From an uncultured Parabacteroides sp. (GTDB taxonomy: Bacteria; Bacteroidota; Bacteroidia; Bacteroidales; Tannerellaceae): a stretch of DNA of 38,666 bases. The notes under the pieces were generated by a model. The model saw only the letters and a list, made by a program, of their open reading frames with translations, made no database searches and had not been told where the DNA came from. The position numbers and the translations under genes were made by a program. The stretch is from the NCBI GenBank assembly GCA_947036995.1, contig CAMQTD010000007.1, positions 1 to 38,666 of the forward strand, written 5' to 3'. Every line of letters starts with the position of its first letter. Within the stretch, counting starts at the first letter, position 1. This document shows positions 10,714 to 18,935 of this stretch, one piece after another.

Positions 10714-12261
10714 TTAGTATATTTCCCAATGACCCTCTAAGTAATACTTATATAATACAGGGTCATGTATTTTATTTACACGTATCTCTTTATTGCTTTT
10801 ATCGTAGAAGTCTTTTCCAAAAGAGGTGATCAGCAACATGGCATCGTTGTTAATCCACTCAGTTTCTACATTGTCAAAGGTAAGTGAACGTGTTGCCGTT
10901 TTTAGTTGATCGCTTGTAAGTGCTTTAGAACCGATAATCCAGCCCCATTCTCCCATTGTTAACACTTGGTTATGCATGGGGATAACACCAAAACCCGCTT
11001 CTGCCACTGTTTTCTTGATACAATTAAAGGCATCGATAGCATAATAGGGGCTGCCTGCTTGTGTTATAATAATTCCATTAGGACGCAAATGTCTATTGCA
11101 TAAACTGTAAAACTCTTGCGAATAGAGTCGCCCAAGTTCTACCGTTTTAGGATCGGTAAGATCAATGATTATAACATCGTAATAGGTTTTAATATCCTCT
11201 AAATACTTGTAGGCATCTTGATTGATGATATTAATACGTGCATCGTTCATTGCATTCTTGTTTAAGTCTACAATGATCGGATTCTTTTGCCCTAAGAGCG
11301 TCATAGCTGGATCAATATCGACAATATCAATGCTTTTTACGGAAGGATACTTAAACACTTCGCGTGCAGCACAACCATCTCCACCACCTAAAATCAAAAC
11401 ATTTTGAGGATGCTTTACCAACTGCATCGCAGGATGCACTAAGGGTTCGTGATACAATGCTTCATCGAACGAGCTTAACTGCTGGTTACCATCTAAGAAC
11501 AGCCAATGGTCGTTGTGCCATTTCGTGATAACAATCTTTTGGTAACGGCTCTGCTCTTCGTATACTATTTTATCCTTATAGCGATTTTGCTCACCATATA
11601 ATATAATTGGTTTTGCAAAGTATAGCCCAATCATTATAAGCGTAAATACCGCTGCTCCACCGTAGCCAAGCACACGTTTATTTGAAGCGCTTTGCTGTTT
11701 CCAAAGCATGGCAAGCACTACAATAGCAACCGTAAAGTTTAACAACCCGAGTACAAAAGGCGTATAGGTTAATCCTAAGAATGGTAATCCGATGAATGCA
11801 AAGAATATACCACCAATTAAACTTCCATAATAATCTTGCTCCATAATGCTCGACACATTGGAGCGTAGTGTCTCATTCTCTTCGTTAATCCGGATTACCA
11901 AAGGTATCTCCATACCGATAAACAGACCTACAAAAATAGATATTATATAAATAATAAATGCCGTATATTCAGTATAAGCCGCAGCTGTATACACAAGAAT
12001 AGAGGAGAATGCTACCGCTATGGATAAGAAAAACTCTACGCACAAAAATTTGCGTAGCAGGTTTTTCTTAAACAGTTTACTAACGCGACTACCTACACCC
12101 ATGGCAAACATCATTACAGACATCGTCATGGTCCATTGGAGTACCGAATCGCCTAAAAAGTATGTTGCCAGTGTCGATAATATACATTCAGCTACAATAC
12201 CAGACAGACCTGTAGCGAACATGGCAGCTTTTAAGACTGTCGATTTATTGTTTATTTTCAT
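10714..12261 (-). CDS. Membrane-anchored polyamine aminopropyltransferase (spermidine synthase-like; N-terminal multi-TM domain)
   Basis: N-terminal hydrophobic half; C-terminal VLILGGGDGCAAREVFKYPSVKSIDIVDIDPAM, DAYKYLEDIKTYYDVIIIDLTDPK, YSQEFYSLCNRHLRPNGIIITQAGSP. Confidence 0.9.
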   Translation of the reverse strand: MKINNKSTVLKAAMFATGLSGIVAECILSTLATYFLGDSVLQWTMTMSVMMFAMGVGSRVSKLFKKNLLRKFLCVEFFLSIAVAFSSILVYTAAAYTEYTAFIIYIISIFVGLFIGMEIPLVIRINEENETLRSNVSSIMEQDYYGSLIGGIFFAFIGLPFLGLTYTPFVLGLLNFTVAIVVLAMLWKQQSASNKRVLGYGGAAVFTLIMIGLYFAKPIILYGEQNRYKDKIVYEEQSRYQKIVITKWHNDHWLFLDGNQQLSSFDEALYHEPLVHPAMQLVKHPQNVLILGGGDGCAAREVFKYPSVKSIDIVDIDPAMTLLGQKNPIIVDLNKNAMNDARINIINQDAYKYLEDIKTYYDVIIIDLTDPKTVELGRLYSQEFYSLCNRHLRPNGIIITQAGSPYYAIDAFNCIKKTVAEAGFGVIPMHNQVLTMGEWGWIIGSKALTSDQLKTATRSLTFDNVETEWINNDAMLLITSFGKDFYDKSNKEIRVNKIHDPVLYKYYLEGHWEIY

Positions 12262-12299
12262 GCAAAAGAATCCTATGCAAGGATGTTAGATTAATTATT

Positions 12300-13226
12300 T
12301 TATATACACCAAGTAATAAGAATTGCACCACCGATGTAACTAAATGCTTCGATAAGTCCGGCACCTACATTTGCCTTCTCTTGGTTTACAAGTTCATCTG
12401 TAAGGTTTTGCCCTGGAAGTAAAATTTTGTCGGTAAGATATCTTGCTACGGGTAGTAATATAATACCAATAAGCATTTCAAATCCTACTTTTGTGAAGGT
12501 AGCTGTCCAACTCTCAAAGTCGCCCATCAGTGCATGATTTACAAGAATGGCAATCGCAACCAATGCGCCTGCAAAACCAAAACCTACAGCTACATTATCT
12601 TTCTCAATTTCGTCCAGTGCATTGTAAGGCAATATCTTATTGTAAAACCATGCCGTGAATATCATCAATACAATTCCGATAAACCAATACTGAAGCGTAT
12701 TAACAATCCCCATATAAGGAGCGTAAGAGAGGTAGTCACTCGATCCATCCACCATTGCCCACAGTGGAGCAATCGCATCGCCCGATACGGCACCGAAGAT
12801 AACCAATCCCGAAGCGATCGCACTTGCTGCTTCTACTAAGCCTGTACCTTCGTTGCGGTCTACGCAAATCTCTTTTTCGACAGAGAACTGACGCAAAATA
12901 ACTTTTGCATTGATAAAGATTGACATATTTAGCAGCAAGATAGAGAGTAAACCATAAATCAAGATATCAAAGATATCTGCTATCAGTCCGTTTGATTCTC
13001 CTACAATTGCTCCGCCAATAGCGATTAAAAGACCTGTAAAATAGCCTGTATGCGCAATGCTAAAGGCGAAGTTATCCTTTATAACCAATTCATCTTGCAC
13101 ATCAATCGTTGGGTGAAACAGTTGATACACACGTTTGCCTACCCAAAACAGGGAAAATGCTGTAAGTATATAAACAATCGCATTGAACGCATCGTTTAAA
13201 TAACTTGATTCTACTATATTATCCAT
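12300..13226 (-). CDS. Tandem DUF350 (YjfL-like) integral membrane protein
   Basis: Two similar halves: DNFAFSIAHTGYFTGLLIAIGGAIVG... / DNVAVGFGFAGALVAIAILVNHALMG..., each followed by ...GLVEAASAIASGLVIFGAV / ...GLIEAFSYIGGAILITWCI. Confidence 0.82.
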   Translation of the reverse strand: MDNIVESSYLNDAFNAIVYILTAFSLFWVGKRVYQLFHPTIDVQDELVIKDNFAFSIAHTGYFTGLLIAIGGAIVGESNGLIADIFDILIYGLLSILLLNMSIFINAKVILRQFSVEKEICVDRNEGTGLVEAASAIASGLVIFGAVSGDAIAPLWAMVDGSSDYLSYAPYMGIVNTLQYWFIGIVLMIFTAWFYNKILPYNALDEIEKDNVAVGFGFAGALVAIAILVNHALMGDFESWTATFTKVGFEMLIGIILLPVARYLTDKILLPGQNLTDELVNQEKANVGAGLIEAFSYIGGAILITWCI

Positions 13227-13240
13227 AAGTATAAACTGTA

Positions 13241-13987
13241 TTATTTACCAAAACCACCACCGCGCGAGCGATATGTGCTTGATGATGATCTACCTGTACG
13301 CGTTGACGAGCCACTACTTCTACTCACACGCCTTTGTACGCTTGATTTAAAAGCCGATTGAGATTTACCCCACGAGCTTGTTGTTCCCCTATTTTTCATC
13401 GTCGATGCAGTTCCGTAGGTTGTTCCGCCACTGGTACCATAGTAAGGGCGGTTTGTGTTACGGTAATTGCGAGAATAATCGTCATACGAGCCTCTGTTAA
13501 TTGGAGACATCATATTGAATAGCGAACTCATCATAGCATATTTACCATAAAACTCCCAAAAAGACGAACCTCCTCTGTTCGACCATTGTCCATATTGAGA
13601 ATTACCTACATATTGAGAGTAGCCAGCCGGAACAGCTGTTTTGCTTAACTTACCGTCTACCTTGCTCGCAATCTCCATGCCCATGTTATTCACATTGGCT
13701 TGGAAGAATTTACTTGATACATCTTTCCATCCTGTCTCTTTTACATCTATTTCACCATCTTTCTTGGGTGTAATAATTTGATATTTCTGGCGGTATATAT
13801 CCTTAGAGAATGTATTTTCTTCAAACTCCATATCATATAAGATGATCGAGAAGTTAGAGACATCATTCATCTCTTTAATCAATTCGTCGACTGGGCTTTT
13901 GGTGTTACTGTTTGGTGCTGATGTACACGACTTCAGCAGCAAACATACAAACAAACAGACGAACGCTATTTTTGCAAATTTATCCAT
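13241..13987 (-). CDS. Lipoprotein with SSFW segment and Ser/Arg/Gly-rich C-terminus (DUF1190/YgiB/YjfM-like architecture)
   Basis: Lipobox-like LLLKSCTSAP; GGSSFWEFYGKYAMMSSLFNMMSP; ends STYRSRGGGFGK. Confidence 0.6.
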   Translation of the reverse strand: MDKFAKIAFVCLFVCLLLKSCTSAPNSNTKSPVDELIKEMNDVSNFSIILYDMEFEENTFSKDIYRQKYQIITPKKDGEIDVKETGWKDVSSKFFQANVNNMGMEIASKVDGKLSKTAVPAGYSQYVGNSQYGQWSNRGGSSFWEFYGKYAMMSSLFNMMSPINRGSYDDYSRNYRNTNRPYYGTSGGTTYGTASTMKNRGTTSSWGKSQSAFKSSVQRRVSRSSGSSTRTGRSSSSTYRSRGGGFGK

Positions 13988-13990
13988 ATT

Positions 13991-14536
13991 CTAGTTTTTA
14001 TTAGGGAGTATATTCGATATCTCGTACTCCTCTATATTTTTACCTACAGCAGCTTCGAACTCAAAATCGCCCCAACGTTCAATACACAGAATATCTTCTC
14101 CTGCTTTATCCTCATAATCCCAAGAGATTAATTCTGCCCACTCCTCAGAGCCTAGTTCGTTGAAGTAACCCGGGTTTTCAGACTCCAAGAAATAGTCTTT
14201 ACCGTTGTATGTTATCTTACTTGGTGCTTTCTCGTTTTTAGCAATATATTCTGGAATATCTTCGCCGAGCACACGTACTTTTACTTTTTCAGTAAGTGAT
14301 AAGAAGAGTTCATCATCATCCTCTACGCTTAGAAATAGTACCCGATTGCCATCCGAAATTTTATATTCCGATGTAAAATAGTCGTCTCCCCAGTCGTATT
14401 GCGAAGCCTCTTGTACCTCCCATGTTGATAGATCGTACTCAAAAATAAACCCTACTTGCAGATCTAAAACTGTAATATTTGAAACATCGTACGTCGATTC
14501 AGTTTCTTTTTTCTTAAAAAAGTCGAACAATCCCAT
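13991..14536 (-). CDS. DUF4178 (YjfK-like) protein
   Basis: MGLFDFFKKKETE... acidic beta-rich domain; the in-frame ATG at 14536 is the better start than the tracked 14581 because the upstream hairpin overlaps the longer version. Confidence 0.72.
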   Translation of the reverse strand: MGLFDFFKKKETESTYDVSNITVLDLQVGFIFEYDLSTWEVQEASQYDWGDDYFTSEYKISDGNRVLFLSVEDDDELFLSLTEKVKVRVLGEDIPEYIAKNEKAPSKITYNGKDYFLESENPGYFNELGSEEWAELISWDYEDKAGEDILCIERWGDFEFEAAVGKNIEEYEISNILPNKN

Positions 14537-14561
14537 GCCTTCTTTATTTATTAAAACGAAA

Positions 14562-14597
14562 AAATAGCGCACCAGCATCAATGCCAGTGCGCTATTT
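14562..14597 (-). terminator. Strong terminator-like hairpin between the PspA and DUF4178 genes
   Basis: Reverse strand AAATAGCGCACTGGCA-TTGA-TGCTGGTGCGCTATTT followed by TTTCGTTTT; about 16-bp stem with tetraloop and T-rich tail. Confidence 0.75.
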
Positions 14598-14605
14598 CTT
14601 ATGCA

Positions 14606-15301
14606 TTATTTTTTCATTTTTGCTTTAAGCGCAGCCAAAGCATCAGATCCATTTGGTGAAGAACCTAACACGCTGTCAATCTCATCATCTAAAGAAGATG
14701 GTTGCCCAGCAATATCGCCATAAGCCTCAGCCAAAGCTTCGTCTTGGTCTACTTTCTCTTTCATTCTTTCAAGCATCGAAATAGTGCCCGAGCTATCAAC
14801 GTTAGACAATGATTTATTCAATTTCTTTGTTGCAGCCGAAACACTTGCACGTGCTTTAAGCGTTTTCAGTTCGTTTTCGTACTTCGTAATTGCCGAACGA
14901 AGTTTCATTACATTGGCATCCAACTGTCTGATATTCTTATCAAACATCTCTGTGTCGCGTTGATTGCGAACCACATCTTGGTCTACACTCTCTTTGCGTG
15001 CTAAAACTTCTGTTGCTAAACGGTCTGCATCTTCTACCGATACCTCGCCACGTTCTGCTTTCTGTACCAATTGAATTGCTTTAGCTTCGTAGTTTTGTGA
15101 TTGGTTCTTTGATGTTTCCAAATCACGCTTCGAACGTATAGCAGCAGCTTTAACCTCTGCTAAGGCTTGAAGGCTATTATCTAAATCTTTTTTTAAGTCT
15201 CTAATTCCTTGCTCTGCAAGTTTAATTGGGTTTTCCAATTTATCAACAACAGAGTTAGCCTCTGCTTGTCCTACTTTAAATATTCTACTAAATAATCCCA
15301 T
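14606..15301 (-). CDS. PspA/IM30 family protein (YjfJ-like)
   Basis: MGLFSRIFKVGQAEANSVVDKLENPIKLAEQGIRDLKKDLDNSLQALAEVKAAAIRS... long coiled coil, PspA_IM30 pattern. Confidence 0.92.
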   Translation of the reverse strand: MGLFSRIFKVGQAEANSVVDKLENPIKLAEQGIRDLKKDLDNSLQALAEVKAAAIRSKRDLETSKNQSQNYEAKAIQLVQKAERGEVSVEDADRLATEVLARKESVDQDVVRNQRDTEMFDKNIRQLDANVMKLRSAITKYENELKTLKARASVSAATKKLNKSLSNVDSSGTISMLERMKEKVDQDEALAEAYGDIAGQPSSLDDEIDSVLGSSPNGSDALAALKAKMKK

Positions 15302-15326
15302 ATTATTGTTTATTCTTTTGCTTAAA

Positions 15327-15719
15327 TTAATTTGCTAATTTTACTAACTGTGCCGAAAACTCGCTCAACAGAAGCTCTAGTGAGTTTAATGTTGCTTGAA
15401 GCTCGTTCAAATCAAGATTCTCTAATTGTAATGTATCTCTGAAAATAACTTTCTTGCCTGTTTCGTCCAAAACAAATGCGCCATGCACTATTTCACGATT
15501 GATTTGCAGGAGCGTTTTGTAGGCTGCCGCATGCTCTACATTGATATCGAACATATATTGTTCGACAATCAAAATAGGATCTTCGCAATCAATAACTAAG
15601 TTATAGATGCCTCCATCCGTACTATTTACAATAAAAATAGACTCTTGCTCGTCAATAGAGATAATATCATAATCAAGCTCTATTAAATACGCTTTTACTT
15701 TATCAAAATATTGATCCAT
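15327..15719 (-). CDS. Small YbjN/DUF2170 (YjfI)-like protein, first gene of the PspA/polyamine cluster
   Basis: MDQYFDKVKAYLIELDYDIISIDEQESIFIVNSTDGGIYNLVIDCEDPILIVEQYMF...; assignment rests on fold-like pattern and position. Confidence 0.5.
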   Translation of the reverse strand: MDQYFDKVKAYLIELDYDIISIDEQESIFIVNSTDGGIYNLVIDCEDPILIVEQYMFDINVEHAAAYKTLLQINREIVHGAFVLDETGKKVIFRDTLQLENLDLNELQATLNSLELLLSEFSAQLVKLAN

Positions 15720-15793
15720 ACGCTTTATACGTTTTATTTAAATTATAATTTCCTATGCTTATGATATACATGTATATATCAAAACACGTTTGA

Positions 15794-15801
15794 CAAAGAT
15801 A
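15794..15801 (-). promoter_or_regulatory. Bacteroidetes -7-type motif TATCTTTG upstream of the PspA/polyamine cluster
   Basis: caaagata on the + strand = TATCTTTG on the minus strand, about 75 nt upstream of the first gene. No clear -33 TTTG at the usual spacing. Confidence 0.4.
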
Positions 15802-16177
15802 ATAATTTTCTTGATAGTACATAATGTAAACAAACAAATAATTACGTCTTCACAAATCAGCCTTCTAATTAAACAATCAATTATTTGTCAATTAGCTATT
15901 TACAGAAGATCTAGTCGACACAATTAACTCATCTCAACCCATACGACACGATTGTCTGTATAATTTTACCTAATTAAAACTCAATTTCTTGCATATATCA
16001 ACTATTTTATTGAATATTGTGTTATATTTATGCGTATTGGTACTGCGTACATGCGTACAAATATCACTGAAAACGAATGTTGATAATGCATGAAAAAAAT
16101 CATCTTTATCAATTCGTGCAACGTATAAATTATATTTCATTAGACAATAATCATTACTTAAAAAAAACGATAACGGT

Positions 16178-16672
16178 ATGAGTATTATTTCAATCATTGC
16201 TGCAGTGGCAGAAAATAACGCTATCGGTAAACAGCAACAACTGTTGTGTTACTTGCCTTTAGACCTCAAACGATTCAAAGCCATTACCATGGGTAAAGCA
16301 ATCGTGATGGGACGCAAAACATTTGAATCGCTTCCGAACGGAGCACTTCCGAAACGGAAGAATGTAATACTAACCTCGCTACACGAAGAGGGGTATGTAG
16401 ATTCTTTCGTATGTCAATCTCTCGAAGAAGCACTTACGCTGTGCGAAAAAGAGGAAGAGGTATTTATTATTGGTGGTGCATCCGTATATACACAAGCAAT
16501 GCCGATGGCAAATAAGTTGTATCTTACACGCATTCATCATGCTTTTGAAGATGCTGATACATTTTTCCCTGAGATCAATTTTGCTGAGTGGAAAGAGGTG
16601 GAAAAAGAAGTTTTCGAGGCAGATGAGAAGCATGCCTATGCTTTTACATTCTACACTTACGAGCGACTTTAG
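16178..16672 (+). CDS. folA: Dihydrofolate reductase
   Basis: MSIISIIAAVAENNAIGKQQQLLCYLPLDLKRFKAITMGKAIVMGRKTFESLP...VFIIGGASVY. Confidence 0.97.
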   Translation: MSIISIIAAVAENNAIGKQQQLLCYLPLDLKRFKAITMGKAIVMGRKTFESLPNGALPKRKNVILTSLHEEGYVDSFVCQSLEEALTLCEKEEEVFIIGGASVYTQAMPMANKLYLTRIHHAFEDADTFFPEINFAEWKEVEKEVFEADEKHAYAFTFYTYERL

Positions 16673-16690
16673 AACGAAGAGCTTTATACA

Positions 16691-16738
16691 AAAAAAAGAT
16701 ACGCTAAACTGTAAAATCACAGCTTAGCGTATCTTTTT
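16691..16738 (+). terminator. Intrinsic terminator after folA
   Basis: aaaaaaagatacgctaaactgt...acagcttagcgtatcttttt inverted repeat with T tail. Confidence 0.85.
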
Positions 16739-17305
16739 GACATTATGACAATTAACCCCGCTCACACAGGCACTATCTCGTCTTTCTGTAAATGCTAAAA
16801 CAGATAACCGTACAGGACGAAGTTTAGCTTTTTCATATTGCAAGCAGCAGCATACAATCAACATTATTTTACTGCATAGAGAATCTAATTCGAGTAAATA
16901 TAATACCATATTCACTTAAAATTGATTCTTTTATCACTTCTCAAACAGCTATATAAAAACCCCTTCTAGAAGAAAAAATAACCTTACAGCACTCTTTTCA
17001 CCACAGGCATAACCCTTTCTACCAAAATCCGTATACTCTTTCTCCGACGGACAGGTACTTTTTCACCAAAAGATAAGGACTTTTTACTCGGAATCCAGTA
17101 TGTTTAGACCTAAAAAGTAGTAGTCTGTTTGGAGAAAGACGGTGTGTATTGGTGAAAATGATATAATATCACCTAAAATAGACGCTTTGTTCGCCTAGAA
17201 TCGCATCTGCAAATAGATTCAGGCATAGCAGAACAGCCATTTTTCAAACTATTTGCTACAATAAAGCACTTATCGCTTTACTTTTGTCAAATCTGCACGA
17301 CTGGA

Positions 17306-17989
17306 TTATACCGCTTTTGTAAGCTTCACAATCATAATAATAGGCGTTGCATCATGCTCAAATGGGATTTCGTGAAAGCCTGCTAACACAAAACCAACCT
17401 TAAAGGCGAGATTTAACAACTCTTGTAGTGAACGATGGTAGTAGCATTGTAGCTGCGGCTGCCCCTCTACGGCTACCCCTTTGTGCATAGCGGAGGTAAA
17501 GTAATTTCCGTTCGGATAGGTGAAGCATGCATGGTGTGTCGAAAACACGAAACTGCCGCCAGCCGCTAACATAGCATAAGTAGCGCTAAACAGCGGTTCG
17601 ATATCCGAAATATCCATTATTGCCATATTTGCTACCGCTTTGGTAAATGGTTTTGCTTGGCGCAGTGACATCAACGCATCGTAGTCGGTGGCATCGCATA
17701 CTTGAAAGTTGATCTGTTCGGTATACGCTGCCCGGCGTTTACGCGCTAGGGCAACCATCGTAGGGCTGTAATCAAAAGCGACCACCTGCACACCCCGTGC
17801 TGCTAGCCATGCAGCATAATTTCCGTTACCACAGGCTATATCTAAGACGAGATCGTTTGCAGTTGGTTGCAATAGGTTGTCCGTTTGAGGGCGCACCATG
17901 TCGCAATGGAAGAAGTTAGATTCGTCTCCCATGTAATCGTCCCAAAACGTGGCGTTGGCTTCCCAAGCTGCTAAGTCTTCTTTATGCAT
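17306..17989 (-). CDS. Class I SAM-dependent methyltransferase
   Basis: LVLDIACGNGNYAAWLAARGVQVVAFDYSPTMVALARKR motif I; MDISD region. Confidence 0.88.
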   Translation of the reverse strand: MHKEDLAAWEANATFWDDYMGDESNFFHCDMVRPQTDNLLQPTANDLVLDIACGNGNYAAWLAARGVQVVAFDYSPTMVALARKRRAAYTEQINFQVCDATDYDALMSLRQAKPFTKAVANMAIMDISDIEPLFSATYAMLAAGGSFVFSTHHACFTYPNGNYFTSAMHKGVAVEGQPQLQCYYHRSLQELLNLAFKVGFVLAGFHEIPFEHDATPIIMIVKLTKAV

Positions 17990-17996
17990 CTTTCGA

Positions 17997-18470
17997 CTAT
18001 TCGTGATGATAGGGTTCGTTATTTAAAATTGTCATCGCACGGTAGATCTGTTCTACAAAGATCAGGCGAATCATTTGATGCGAGAAGGTCATTTTACTAA
18101 GCGAAATCTTTTCTGATGCTGCTTTATAAACCGATTCGCTAAAGCCATACGGACCGCCTACTACAAAGATTAAACGCTTACTTACAGTATGCATCTTTTT
18201 CTCTATATAGGTGGCAAACTGCATGGAAGAGAAATCCTTACCACGCTCGTCGAGCAATACCAAATAGTCTCCAGCCTGCGTAGCTTTTAAAATCAGCTCG
18301 CCCTCTTTCTCCTTTTGTTGTGCCTCGCTGAGGTTCTTCACATTTTTAATATCGGGTATTACTACCATCTCGAACGGAATATAATGCGTCAATCGGTTTG
18401 TATATTCAGCTATTGCTTGCGCAAAATATTGCGCATCTGTTTTTCCTATTACTACTAATGCAATCTTCAT
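17997..18470 (-). CDS. rlmH: 23S rRNA (pseudouridine1915-N3)-methyltransferase
   Basis: LLDERGKDFSSMQFATYI..., FVVGGPYGFSESVY, SLSKMTFSHQMIRLIFVEQIYRAMTILNNEPYHHE. Confidence 0.97.
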   Translation of the reverse strand: MKIALVVIGKTDAQYFAQAIAEYTNRLTHYIPFEMVVIPDIKNVKNLSEAQQKEKEGELILKATQAGDYLVLLDERGKDFSSMQFATYIEKKMHTVSKRLIFVVGGPYGFSESVYKAASEKISLSKMTFSHQMIRLIFVEQIYRAMTILNNEPYHHE

Positions 18471-18520
18471 GTTTCAAATCAAAAAATTAGTTCAGCGGAC
18501 TAAGTTACAAGAAAAATACA

Positions 18521-18528
18521 TATCTTTG
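18521..18528 (+). promoter_or_regulatory. Bacteroidetes -7-type motif tatctttg upstream of the DUF4783-nadC pair
   Basis: TAnnTTTG match 31 nt before the ATG at 18560. Confidence 0.5.
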
Positions 18529-18559
18529 CACTATTATCGGTCTAAAAAGAGTAAACATC

Positions 18560-18931
18560 ATGAAACGAATTATTTTTACGTTAGCATTCTTAGTTTCCTT
18601 TTTCAGCCTACAAGCCGAAAACATCAACCACATTGCCACTGCTTTTAAAAGTGGAAATGCACTGCTGTTAGAGGGATGTTTGGCAGACAAAATAGAGATT
18701 ACATACGGTGGAGCAAAAAAACAATACAGCAAAACAGAGGCTACAACATTGTTTAAATCGTTTTTCGAAAGAAACAAAGCGAAAACGTACTCCATTATCC
18801 ATCAAGCCGAAAAGAAAGAAAGAGGCTTTTATATTGCCCTTTTTGGCGCCGAAGCTAAAGAGTATCGCATCAACATTACCTACCTTGCACAAGGTGGTTC
18901 CATATTAATACAAACAATAAGAATAGAATAG
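18560..18931 (+). CDS. DUF4783-like small secreted protein
   Basis: Signal peptide MKRIIFTLAFLVSFFSLQA; position between rlmH and nadC as often seen in Bacteroidetes. Confidence 0.7.
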   Translation: MKRIIFTLAFLVSFFSLQAENINHIATAFKSGNALLLEGCLADKIEITYGGAKKQYSKTEATTLFKSFFERNKAKTYSIIHQAEKKERGFYIALFGAEAKEYRINITYLAQGGSILIQTIRIE

Positions 18932-18935
18932 CACT

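Noticed and set aside
15970-16197. 75-aa minus-strand ORF upstream of folA
   Set aside because: Overlaps the folA start on the opposite strand; no recognisable features.
16379-16720. 113-aa ORF antisense to folA, plus a 85-aa +1-frame ORF at 16470..16727
   Set aside because: Shadow ORFs of folA and its terminator.
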